Position numbers and translations under genes: made by a program
Shown here: piece after piece, positions 27,143 to 35,511 of the stretch
How the letters are laid out: the number at the start of each line of letters is the position of its first letter
How positions within the stretch are numbered: position 1 is the stretch's first letter
NCBI GenBank assembly: GCA_028283655.1
Contig: JAPWKE010000003.1
Span: 2,542,001-2,606,000 of the forward strand
DNA from: Acidobacteriaceae bacterium
GTDB lineage: Bacteria > Acidobacteriota > Terriglobia > Terriglobales > Acidobacteriaceae
Reading direction: 5' to 3'
DNA length: 64,000 bases
The notes under the pieces: model-generated
What the model was told of the DNA's origin: nothing
The model's database searches: none
The model's input: the letters and a program-made list of their open reading frames with translations, nothing else

Positions 27143-30100
27143 TTAGAAGATGATCTTCGCAGCCAGCTGGAGCTGACGTGCAGGGAATGCGCTGGTGATG
27201 GCGCCGAACGTCGAGCTTCCGAACGTCGTTGCGGGGGCAGAGTAGTTGACCTTGTTCAGCACGTTGAAGGCCTCGGCACGGAAGTCGAACTTCGAGCTTT
27301 CGTTCCAGAGCGGGAACTGCTTGTGCAGGCCGAGGTCGGCGTTGTAGTAAGCGTCCGAACGCAGAGCGTTGCGGCTCATGTTGCCCATGCCGTAGGTTGT
27401 CGGTGTGGCAAAGGCTGCGTTGTTGAAGACGCCCGTAACCTGCGTGTTGGACTTCACCCGGTTGGACTTGGAAGCGAAGAGCTGCTGCCCGGCAACACGG
27501 TTCACGCGGTAGTTGATGAAGCTGGAGGTGTAGAGACCGGAAGACGAGGAGAGCGAGTAGATGATGTTCTCGGTCTGACCGCTGGTCATGGAGTTGATGA
27601 GCGTAACCTGCCAGCCACCCAGCGCGGTCTGCATCAGACGGCCGGCGCCATCACCCCACGGGCGTCCGTGACCGAAGGGAAGGTCATAGACAACCGAGAA
27701 GGTGTCGTTTAGCGGCTGATCGTACGAAGACGGGCCATAGCTGGCGTTTGGGTTGGTGTAGTCGACACGCGAGGTGTCGCCGACGCCTGTTTCCAGGTGA
27801 CCGCCCGCGATATCGAACGCGCGGCTCCAGGTGAAGGAGTTCAGGAAGTAGAGACCCTTGTTCGTGCGACGCTCCACGCGGAACTGCATGGCGTTGTAGT
27901 TCGAAACACCGATGTTGTAAGCGATTTCAATCTGACCGAAGGTCGTGATCGGGCGACGGTTTGCATACGACGCGCAGCTCGTTCCTGCCGTGCAGTTGGT
28001 TGCCTGGTTATAGTCGGCCAGGGTCTGCAGATGCGTTCCTTTGTTGCCCACATAGTTGAGGTCGAAGAGCCACTTGCCAGCCTGCTGCTGCACGCCGAAG
28101 AAGTACTCCTGCACGTAACCCTTAGGAGAGCTCTTCGGGATGTAGCGCGAGGTGGCGATGAGTGGGTTGAAGTTTGCAGCCGATGTCAGCACGTTCGAGT
28201 AACCCTGCTGCGTTTGACGGAAGCAGTTGGACTGCAACTGCGTATCGGTGGTGCAAAGCCCCTGCGTCGGTGTCTGCGTGATGCTGGCGTTGACGACGTT
28301 CGGACCGTTGTAAGTCAGGTTGTTTTCGCCACCAGCGCGGTTCCACTCCGTATAGACGATGCCGTAACCGCCGCGGACCGTGGTGTTTGGGCGCGCCTGA
28401 TAACTGAAACCGAAACGTGGAGCGATGTTCAGGTAGTTAGTGTTGACCTGCGCACGGCGGGCGATGCTGCCATTCGATGCCTGCACAAGCGAGACGCTGG
28501 TGGGATCAAAGTTCGCCAGCTTGTTGTCTGCTTCCCACTGCGGGGTCACGATCTCATAACGAAGACCAGCGTTTACCGTCAGGTTGGGCAGCAGCTTCAC
28601 GTCGTCCTGCAGATACATGAAGTTGTAGCGTTGGCGGAGGTTCACCACGGCGTAGTTCGTGATGGCATAGGCGCTGCGGTTGCCGAAGTAGAAGTCGGCA
28701 AGATTCTGCGCCTGCTGAAGCTGCGTGGTCAAAGAAGGGTTGCTGCCCACAGCAGTGTTCACGGGGTTGCCGTTGCTCGCAAACTGACCACCGTAGGTGT
28801 CAGAGCCATAGCTCGGGTTGAAATCGTTCAGCTGCGTGTGCACAGCCTGGAACTCAAAGCCAGCCTTCAAGGTATTGCGACCCTTGATCCAGGTGTAGTT
28901 CACCTTCGGGTTGTAGACCGTCGGGTTCTGGAACTGTGGGTTGGAGTTCTGCGCACCAAGCTGAGTAAAGCCAGTGATGGCCTGCGTGTTGAGATCGCGA
29001 GTGGCGGCTGCCGGAAGGCCATCGGTGATGCCCTGCTCCGTCAGGATCGACGTGTCACCATAACCGATGGGCGTCTTCTGACCGACGTTCGAGGACCAGC
29101 CAAAGCGGACGTCGAAGATCTGGTTGGGACGAAAGGCCCAGGTTACGCCCGCAGCCACATTCTTGTTGCGGATCACCGTGTTGCCGTTGGAGTTTCCACC
29201 AGCGCGGCCCGGGATGCCCGGAGGATCGAAGATGTAGCCAGCGTGCTGGCTGTAACGACCGAAGACCGTAAGCTTCTGGTTGAAGGTGTGGTCGATGCGT
29301 ACATCGCCCTTGTCGTCATTGATGACGCCACGCGGGGTGTACGAGTAGTTGTTCGCCAGACCAGCCGAAGTGTTGGTGGGAAGTGCGCCCATGACAGCCT
29401 GGGCAAAGGACGTGATGTCCGTGAGAGGAATCTGTCCCAGATAGGTCTGGCCTGTGATCGGGTTCTTGAGCGGGATCGCGTTGTTGGGATCGGACGAGTC
29501 GTCGTTCAGATAGAACATGCCGGCGCGCTGGTTTGCGGTAGGCAGTACCGATGCCGTCTGCGTGTTGTTGAAGATCTGGCGAACACCTTCATAGTCTGCA
29601 AAGAAGAAGGTGTGGTCCTTCCAGAGGGGGCCGCCGAAGGTCGCACCAAACTGGTTGCGTATGAACTTAGGATTGCCACCAGTTGGCAGGAACGGCCCGG
29701 CTGCGTTGAAGGCAGTGTTGCGGTTGTAGTCCCAGACGCGGCCGTGGAACTTGTTGGTACCGCTGCGGAGTGACACGTTGATGACAGCACCGGGGTTGCG
29801 ACCGAACTCCGCAGAGTAGTTGTCGGTCTCGACGCGGAACTCGCTGACGGCGTCCGGCGAGGGAGCGATGTTTTCGTTCGCAAAGCCCTGGTTGGACGTG
29901 CCGTAGTTATTGTTGTCCAGGCCGTCGAGTAGGAAGTTGTTGAACGCCGAACGCTGGCCGTTGATGTTGAAGCTGCCTTCGCGGCTGGAGGTCGTGCCGT
30001 TTTCCAGCGTCGACTTGCGAACGCCGGGGGCCAGCAACGCCAGATCGGCGTAGGAGCGGCCGTTGAGCGGAAGGTTCTCCACCTGCTGGGTCGCAACGAC

Positions 30101-30523
30101 CTGGCTGCGCGAACTGCTCTCCGTCTCAAGCAGAGTGGGGGCACCCTGAACTTCGACCGTGGTATCGGCTGCGCCGACGGCCATGGAGAGGTCATACAGC
30201 TGGTGAGCGCTGACGCTCAGCGGGAATACCGGGGTTTCCGTGTGCCGGAAGCCCTTCGCATCACTTGCCAGGCGGTACTGCCCGATGGGCACGCTGACAA
30301 AGGTGAAGTGGCCAGCGCTGTCCGTGGTGACCTCGCGCGTGACGCCAGTAGTGACGTTTATGAGGACTACGCGGCTGTGCGGCACTGCAGCACCAGAAGA
30401 ATCGCGCGTCGTTCCAAGTACCGAAGCGGCGTCAAATTGTGCGACAGCAGAGCCAAGACCAGCAGTAATCAGGAAAGCCAGCGTAGCGATATTGCGACGC
30501 GGGTTTCGGCAAAATTCGAGCAT
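27143..30523 (-). CDS. TonB-dependent receptor with carboxypeptidase-regulatory-like N-terminus
   Basis: About 1126 residues. After a signal peptide ending SAVAQ comes a carboxypeptidase-regulatory-like domain (SVLGTTRDSSGAAVPHSRVVLINVTTGVTREV), a plug (VENLPLNGRSYADLALLAPGV, NINGQRSAFNNFLLDGLDNN) and a long beta-barrel ending in Phe (AAKIIF). It is the Oar-like type typical of Acidobacteriota and imports large ligands across the outer membrane. The ATG at 30523 has AAAGGAG 6 nt upstream; the longer frame to 30583 is rejected. A LacI-type palindrome lies upstream and a metallophosphoesterase gene follows. Confidence 0.92.
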   Translation of the reverse strand: MLEFCRNPRRNIATLAFLITAGLGSAVAQFDAASVLGTTRDSSGAAVPHSRVVLINVTTGVTREVTTDSAGHFTFVSVPIGQYRLASDAKGFRHTETPVFPLSVSAHQLYDLSMAVGAADTTVEVQGAPTLLETESSSRSQVVATQQVENLPLNGRSYADLALLAPGVRKSTLENGTTSSREGSFNINGQRSAFNNFLLDGLDNNNYGTSNQGFANENIAPSPDAVSEFRVETDNYSAEFGRNPGAVINVSLRSGTNKFHGRVWDYNRNTAFNAAGPFLPTGGNPKFIRNQFGATFGGPLWKDHTFFFADYEGVRQIFNNTQTASVLPTANQRAGMFYLNDDSSDPNNAIPLKNPITGQTYLGQIPLTDITSFAQAVMGALPTNTSAGLANNYSYTPRGVINDDKGDVRIDHTFNQKLTVFGRYSQHAGYIFDPPGIPGRAGGNSNGNTVIRNKNVAAGVTWAFRPNQIFDVRFGWSSNVGQKTPIGYGDTSILTEQGITDGLPAAATRDLNTQAITGFTQLGAQNSNPQFQNPTVYNPKVNYTWIKGRNTLKAGFEFQAVHTQLNDFNPSYGSDTYGGQFASNGNPVNTAVGSNPSLTTQLQQAQNLADFYFGNRSAYAITNYAVVNLRQRYNFMYLQDDVKLLPNLTVNAGLRYEIVTPQWEADNKLANFDPTSVSLVQASNGSIARRAQVNTNYLNIAPRFGFSYQARPNTTVRGGYGIVYTEWNRAGGENNLTYNGPNVVNASITQTPTQGLCTTDTQLQSNCFRQTQQGYSNVLTSAANFNPLIATSRYIPKSSPKGYVQEYFFGVQQQAGKWLFDLNYVGNKGTHLQTLADYNQATNCTAGTSCASYANRRPITTFGQIEIAYNIGVSNYNAMQFRVERRTNKGLYFLNSFTWSRAFDIAGGHLETGVGDTSRVDYTNPNASYGPSSYDQPLNDTFSVVYDLPFGHGRPWGDGAGRLMQTALGGWQVTLINSMTSGQTENIIYSLSSSSGLYTSSFINYRVNRVAGQQLFASKSNRVKSNTQVTGVFNNAAFATPTTYGMGNMSRNALRSDAYYNADLGLHKQFPLWNESSKFDFRAEAFNVLNKVNYSAPATTFGSSTFGAITSAFPARQLQLAAKIIF

Positions 30524-30570
30524 GACAACTCCTTTGAAGGACTGGAGATAGGGTCGCCTGGCTCGATGAA

Positions 30571-30582
30571 TGAAACGTTTCA
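30571..30582 (-). promoter_or_regulatory. LacI-type operator candidate in front of the TonB receptor
   Basis: TGAAACGTTTCA, a perfect 12-bp palindrome with a central CG as in LacI/CcpA/GalR-family sites, 47 nt before the ATG. It sits just downstream of a plausible -10 (TTATAG), a position suited to repression. The regulator is not adjacent; the LacI protein at 37816 has a different candidate site. Confidence 0.55.
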
Positions 30583-30664
30583 ACTATAAGAACAGAGTGT
30601 TGAAGTAAGGTGAACAGTTCGTGAACGCGCTCCTGATATCGCGGAAAAGACGAGAGAAATGAAG

Positions 30665-30692
30665 AACGCCTCCCACAAAGGTCGGAGGCGTT
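30665..30692 (-). terminator. Hairpin terminator downstream of tRNA-Cys
   Basis: AACGCCTCC and GGAGGCGTT form a 9-bp stem, 20 nt beyond the tRNA 3' end on the minus strand, followed by CTTCATTTCTCTC. It may also end any read-through from the peroxiredoxin gene. Confidence 0.65.
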
Positions 30693-30712
30693 CAGGAGGA
30701 ATCAAAAGTCTT

Positions 30713-30788
30713 TGGAGCACCGGGTGGGGATCGAACCCACGAATACTGGTTTTGCAGACCAGCGCGTTAGCCACTTCGCCACCGGTGC
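30713..30788 (-). tRNA. tRNA-Cys (anticodon GCA)
   Basis: A full cloverleaf can be drawn: acceptor GCACCGG/CCGGTGC, anticodon stem CTGGT/ACCAG with loop CTGCAAA (anticodon GCA), T-stem GTGGG/CCCAC with TTCGATC loop, discriminator U and an encoded CCA. It lies 83 nt downstream of the peroxiredoxin gene on the same strand. No intrinsic terminator is visible between them and only a weak promoter candidate (TTGGTC, 17 nt, TACCCT), so it may be processed from the peroxiredoxin transcript. Confidence 0.97.
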
Positions 30789-30871
30789 TCGTTAGGTTCT
30801 AGGGTACAAGGTTTCTGCTCAGCGACCAAGCGGTACCACCTGTGCGAAACCCTGCCCCCGGAACCAAAGCG

Positions 30872-31528
<657 letters not shown>

Positions 31529-31570
31529 TATCTTTCTCCTTCAAACAGTTCAGTTCGGTCGCACCAAGCA

Positions 31571-31602
31571 GAAAACCCACCCGGCGCTGGCCTTGGGTGG
31601 GT
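31571..31602 (-). terminator. Intrinsic terminator inside the peroxiredoxin leader (attenuator)
   Basis: On the minus strand ACCCACCC (31602-31595) pairs with GGGTGGGT (31582-31575) across a 12-nt loop that itself contains GGCC, followed by TTTTCT. It lies 42 nt before the peroxiredoxin ATG and 49 nt after the stop of the Cys-rich leader ORF. GGGTG at the end of the leader ORF (31659-31655) can pair with CACCC in the first terminator arm, an antiterminator option. Confidence 0.75.
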
Positions 31603-31651
31603 CGTTTCGTTCGCTGATGTACGCTTTACGCGTTCTGCGATTCGCTTCGAC

Positions 31652-31723
31652 TCACACCCGCACGGGGCCGCAGCAACAGCAGCGGCAGCACATGAGGGGC
31701 GAGTTGGTAACGGTCTGCTTCAT
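31652..31723 (-). CDS. Cysteine-rich leader peptide (23 codons), putative attenuator ORF
   Basis: A short minus-strand ORF with ATG start and TGA stop. Codons 12-18 read Cys-Cys-Arg-Cys-Cys-Cys-Cys, six Cys codons in seven, preceded by a Met codon and followed by Gly-Pro-Val-Arg-Val-stop. It is followed by an intrinsic terminator and then the peroxiredoxin gene, the geometry of amino-acid attenuators such as trp and his leaders. No ribosome site is seen; a TCTAAA/TAAATA -10-like box ends only 4-6 nt before the ATG, so the mRNA could be leaderless. Poly-Cys leader ORFs that act as cysteine attenuators are known in mycobacteria. Caveat: TGC repeats could be chance low complexity. Confidence 0.65.
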   Translation of the reverse strand: MKQTVTNSPLMCCRCCCCGPVRV

Positions 31724-31859
31724 GAATATTTAGAACCGCCGCCTGCAAACAAAGTTCACTGGCATGAGGACGGTTGCGCCTCACTGCGGTAACACCTACC
31801 CTACGATGCGTCTTCTTCGCTGTCAAATTTGCAGGCTGACGCGAGATACTTATCAGACC

Positions 31860-32792
31860 ATGATCCACGAGCCATCTTCCACGTCTGCAAACACTTCCGA
31901 GAGTTCACGAGCCTACGAGTACACCGTCTTCGACGTCTTCGCCGAGCACGCGCTGGAGGGCAATCCCCTTGCCGTCTTCCATGATGCCCGCGGCTTGAGC
32001 GATGACGAGATGCAGGCGCTCGCGCGTGAGACGAGGCTCTCCGAGACCACGTTCGTGCTGCCGTCAGAGGAAGACGGCGCGCGGGGTAGCGTGCGCGTTC
32101 GAATCTTTACGACAGAAGAAGAGCTCCCCTTCGCCGGGCATCCGACGCTCGGCACGGCAACGTGGCTGCACCAACACCACCCAGAGTTGCGCGGACGAAA
32201 CGAGATCACGCTCGATCTGAACGTGGGTCCGATCCCCGTGTGTTTTCTGGAACGGCCGGGCGCGGGGGCGTTTGCCAGTATGCGGCAGAATGATCCTGCC
32301 TTTGGCGCAACGTTCGGGCACGAAGAGGTGGCCGAGGTGATCGGGTTGCACGCTGCGAAGCTGGATACGCGGTTTGCGCCGCAAAGCGTTTCGACAGGGA
32401 ATACGTTTTGCATCGTTCTGCTGCGCGACCTGGCAACGCTGGAGCGACTGAGCATTCCCCAGCGGGAAGCAGAGGCGTGGCTGCGGGAGCGCGGGATGCG
32501 GTGGTTCTATGTGATGGCACCAACGGACGCTCCTTTGAACTTCCGCTGCCGGATGCAGTTCAATGGAGGCGAAGACCCGGCCACGGGTTCTGCCGCCGGG
32601 CCCGCGATTGCGTGGCTGGTCGCCAATCGACTGGTTCCCGCAGGCGCAGAGTGCGTGCTGGATCAGGGAGTGGAGATCCGTCGGCCCTCACGTCTTTATG
32701 CCCGAGCTTCGCAAGACGGAAATCGTGTTCACGAAATCGACATCTCGGGTCGCACCATTCCTGTGGCAATGGGACGCTATTTCCTGCCCTGA
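31860..32792 (+). CDS. PhzF-family isomerase/epimerase
   Basis: About 310 residues in the phenazine-biosynthesis PhzF fold (diaminopimelate-epimerase-like). Visible motifs: YTVFDVFAEHALEGNPLAVF at the N-terminus, LSETTFV with the family's catalytic Glu, LPFAGHPTLGTA, and EDPATGSAAGP in the second half. No other phenazine genes are present, so a role in phenazine synthesis is unlikely; most such homologues have unknown substrates. ATG 31860 (MIHEPSS) is chosen because homology begins soon after; the frame extends upstream to 31764 without a ribosome site. It is divergent from the peroxiredoxin leader. Confidence 0.88.
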   Translation: MIHEPSSTSANTSESSRAYEYTVFDVFAEHALEGNPLAVFHDARGLSDDEMQALARETRLSETTFVLPSEEDGARGSVRVRIFTTEEELPFAGHPTLGTATWLHQHHPELRGRNEITLDLNVGPIPVCFLERPGAGAFASMRQNDPAFGATFGHEEVAEVIGLHAAKLDTRFAPQSVSTGNTFCIVLLRDLATLERLSIPQREAEAWLRERGMRWFYVMAPTDAPLNFRCRMQFNGGEDPATGSAAGPAIAWLVANRLVPAGAECVLDQGVEIRRPSRLYARASQDGNRVHEIDISGRTIPVAMGRYFLP

Positions 32793-33408
32793 AACCGGAG
32801 TTTCCCACAGTGCCAGGAACCTCAAACGCCAATAGGCACGGGGGGTCTTCAAAGGCCGGTGGAACCGCCTGCGGGAAACCGCACTTTGTTCGCCTAAATT
32901 TCGCCATTGTCACACGGGGTTCACACCTGTACCGTTAGCAAATCGCAGCACGGAGATGGAAACGGCTGTGAGCAAAATTTTCGGTTTTTCCTTTAGTTTT
33001 CACACAATTTAGCGTGTTAGGGCCTGTACAGCAGGTACTCGACCAAACCGCGTAGGGGGACGCAGTCTTCCCTCTCGACGGTTTCCTCGGATTCTCGGTT
33101 GTAACAGTCCTTTCACACCGCAACGCCTTCTAATGAGCCGGATACGGCTTCTTATAGGCGTCCGCTGGTCACCTTCTTTGCAACGCTGGTTGCAGGTTGG
33201 AAAAGATTTTTACGCTCTTTTCCACCGGTTCCACAGCCATGCACAGAAGCCCACCGGAAGCGGCCCCGCAGGCTCGAAATACGTGGGTCAGCGGCGTGGC
33301 CGGAGTGCGCCCTGAAATGGGCTAGCGCGCTCTCCACGCCTTCCTGCCCCGAACGGCAAGACCCTTTAGCAGCACCGCGATTCGGTGAGAAAGACAGAAG
33401 GACCAGCA
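32793..33408 (+). other. Long structured intergenic region before the response regulator
   Basis: 616 nt without a convincing ORF. It contains several hairpins: GCGG-GAAA-CCGC (32871-32882), AGCCG-GATA-CGGCT (33136-33149), GCAAC-GCTG-GTTGC (33180-33193), a 9-bp TGGAAAAGA/TCTTTTCCA stem (33198-33224) and CACCG-CGATT-CGGTG (33373-33387) just before the ribosome site. They suggest a structured leader or a small RNA. I compared the region with known riboswitch motifs I remember and found no match. Confidence 0.4.
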
Positions 33409-33867
33409 ATGCGCCCTCGGAAATCAATTCTTTGCGTGGAAGACAACGAACAGCTGCTCGGAGTACGGAAGTTCCTGCTCGAAACCCGTGGATACCGCGT
33501 GATTCCCGTCACGACGGCGGCTGAGGCGCTGGAGTACCTGAAGGACGCTCCGCAGGGTTCGCTCGACCTGCTGCTCTCCGACCTGATCCTGCCGCAGATG
33601 GACGGCAACGAACTGATTCGCCGCGCCAAGGAGATGCACCCGATGCTTCCGGCGCTGCTGATCTCCGGCACGGTGACGAGCTTTGACCGCGCGACTGCGG
33701 CTGACGCTTTCCTGCCCAAGGGCGCAAGCACACCGGCAGAGCTGTTAGACCGTATCCGTATCCTCGTGGCGCGCAAGCGCGGCCCGAAGAAGCAGCCCGC
33801 CAGCGTGACGCCGATGGCTGCGGCAGCGATGGCGATGGAGCCGCTTCCGCTCGCTCAGGCCAGCTAA
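33409..33867 (+). CDS. Single-domain response regulator (CheY-like receiver)
   Basis: 152 residues: a receiver domain with acidic pocket in ILCVEDNEQ, phospho-acceptor Asp in LLLSDLILPQMDGNELI, the Ser/Thr switch in LLISGTVTS and the conserved Lys in DAFLPKGAS. There is no output domain; the last 30 residues are an Arg/Lys then Ala/Met-rich tail. It therefore works by protein contact or as a phosphate sink. No kinase is nearby. ATG 33409 has AGAAGGA 7 nt upstream. A very strong terminator follows. Confidence 0.92.
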   Translation: MRPRKSILCVEDNEQLLGVRKFLLETRGYRVIPVTTAAEALEYLKDAPQGSLDLLLSDLILPQMDGNELIRRAKEMHPMLPALLISGTVTSFDRATAADAFLPKGASTPAELLDRIRILVARKRGPKKQPASVTPMAAAAMAMEPLPLAQAS

Positions 33868-33909
33868 CGCTGGCAGCAGCAGAGAGCAAAGCTGCGAAGA
33901 ACAAGCAAC

Positions 33910-33950
33910 AAAGCAAGAGGCCCGGCGAAGTTCGCCGGGCCTCTTGCTTT
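33910..33950. terminator. Very strong bidirectional terminator
   Basis: AAAGCAAGAGGCCCGGCGAA pairs with its exact complement across a single central base, a 41-bp palindrome whose ends give A- and T-rich flanks on both strands. It separates the response regulator and the convergent GH1 gene. Confidence 0.95.
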
Positions 33951-33962
33951 GCTCTGCCTTCG

Positions 33963-35414
33963 TTAGACGAGGGCGTTGCGGCGAATCAACTCGCTATAGA
34001 GCTTGGCGCTGAGTTTCGGCGTGCGCGTCTGCGTCTTGAAGTCGACGTAGACGATGCCGAAGCGCTTCTCGTAACCGTCGGCCCACTCGTAGTTGTCGAG
34101 GAGACTCCAGAGGAAGTAGCCCTTGACCGGGACGCCTTCGGCGGTGGCGCGTTGGAGCTGCGTCCAGTAGTTGCGCAGGTACATGACGCGGTCGATGTCG
34201 TAGACCTGACCATCGGCCTGCATAACGTCGGCAGCGGAAGCGCCGTTCTCCGTGATGTAGAGCGTCTTCACGTTCCAGACTTCATGCATCAACTTCGGGA
34301 CCCAGTAGAGCGACTCCGGCACGACGCGGAGCCAGGGGCTCTGCATGGCGGGGAAGCCGTTCGGCCAGGAGGTATGGGCGTAGCCATCTTCCGAGTTGTC
34401 CGCACGAACGTAGCCCGCGGTGTAGACGTTGACGCCGACGAAGTCCAACGGCGAGGAGATGATGGCGAGGTCTTCTGCGGTAAAGGTGGGAGCGTTGGCG
34501 CCGAGCTTGCGGAGGTATCGCTCGGTGTAACGGCCCTCCTGGATGACGGTCATGTACGGTGCATTACCTTCGCGGAAGGCCTTCTTTGCCGCCTCAATGT
34601 GTTCGGGCGTTTCGATGACCGGAACGTTGGCGGAGACGTTTTCCGCGAGACCGACGATGGCATTCTTTGCAGCGGCGCGAATGGCTCGCACGGCGAGTCC
34701 GTGGCCGAGCACCGCGTGGTGCTGCGCCTGGGCGAGGTCTTTCGGGCCAAGCTTGAGACCCGGAGCGTGGCGGCCGTCGCGATAGCCGACGCCGATGAAG
34801 GTGCTCATCTCGTTCACCGTCATCCAGTGGGAGATGGTGTCGGAGAGCTTGCCGGCGGTGTATCCCGCGTAGTCGGCGAAAGCTTTGGCTGTGTCACGGT
34901 TTTGCCAGCCGCCTTTGTCCTGCAGAACCTGCGGGAGATCCCAGTGGTAGAGCGTGCAGTAAGGCTCAATGCCCGCCGCGCGGAGCTTGTCGGAGAGGCG
35001 GCGGTAGAAGTCGATGCCCTTCTGATTGGGCTGGCCGGTGCCGTTGGGGAAGATGCGCGGCCAGGCGATGGAGAACCGGCAGGTCTTGAGGCCGAGCTCT
35101 TTCATCATCTCGATGTCTTGCGGGTAGCGATGGTAGAAGTCGTCGGCGATGTCGCCGGTGTCACCGTTGTGCGTCTTGCCGGGAGTGTGCGAGAAGGTGT
35201 CCCAGATGCTGACGCCGCGGCCATCCTCTTTCACCGCACCTTCCACCTGGTACGACGCCGTTGCCGAACCCCAGAGAAAGCCCTGCGGGAAGGAGCGTTC
35301 GTGACCTTCGTGCCTCATGGGAAGCAGGCCCTCTGCCACTACGGCCGGGGAGGCCACCGCAGCCGCTGCGGAAACGCCCAGCAGCCGCCCTAACGTACGT
35401 CGCGAAATCTTCAT
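33963..35414 (-). CDS. GH1 beta-glucosidase, TAT-exported
   Basis: 483 residues of glycoside hydrolase family 1 with a twin-arginine signal (MKISRRTLGRLLGVSAAAAVA). The TIM barrel starts with FPQGFLWGSATASYQVEGAVKEDGRG. Acid/base Glu202 lies in TVNEMS and nucleophile Glu389 in YITENG; the C-terminal FLWSLLDNYEWADGYEKRFGIVYVDF is the family signature. It releases glucose (or related sugars) from beta-linked oligosaccharides outside the cytoplasm. AAGGAG lies 7 nt before the ATG. A paralogue lies at 50751. It is divergent from the aldose epimerase gene. Confidence 0.95.
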   Translation of the reverse strand: MKISRRTLGRLLGVSAAAAVASPAVVAEGLLPMRHEGHERSFPQGFLWGSATASYQVEGAVKEDGRGVSIWDTFSHTPGKTHNGDTGDIADDFYHRYPQDIEMMKELGLKTCRFSIAWPRIFPNGTGQPNQKGIDFYRRLSDKLRAAGIEPYCTLYHWDLPQVLQDKGGWQNRDTAKAFADYAGYTAGKLSDTISHWMTVNEMSTFIGVGYRDGRHAPGLKLGPKDLAQAQHHAVLGHGLAVRAIRAAAKNAIVGLAENVSANVPVIETPEHIEAAKKAFREGNAPYMTVIQEGRYTERYLRKLGANAPTFTAEDLAIISSPLDFVGVNVYTAGYVRADNSEDGYAHTSWPNGFPAMQSPWLRVVPESLYWVPKLMHEVWNVKTLYITENGASAADVMQADGQVYDIDRVMYLRNYWTQLQRATAEGVPVKGYFLWSLLDNYEWADGYEKRFGIVYVDFKTQTRTPKLSAKLYSELIRRNALV

Positions 35415-35511
35415 CCTTTTCTCCTTCTATTGAGCAAGCTATCGCCTGCGGTTGTGTCTGTCATCTTTCTGCGCTTCCCGATCCGCAACTGGCGATGCTT
35501 TACTGGAAGCC

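Noticed and set aside
27797-29773. 658-codon plus-strand ORF opposite the TonB receptor
   Set aside because: Shadow of the receptor's codon usage in a GC-rich genome; no recognisable domain or start signal.
30789-30871. Independent promoter for tRNA-Cys
   Set aside because: TTGGTC/TACCCT with 17-nt spacing is a poor match, so I did not annotate it; it cannot be excluded and matters for the co-transcription claim.
31653-31733. Plus-strand reading of the Cys-rich leader (a Gln run)
   Set aside because: It is only the complement of the TGC repeats and belongs to no plausible gene; the minus-strand ORF has its own start, stop and a terminator after it.
33230-33330. Possible cyclic-di-GMP (GEMM) riboswitch before the response regulator
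   Set aside because: Some GC-rich stems and a GCACAG-like string are there, but the conserved core of the riboswitch is missing.
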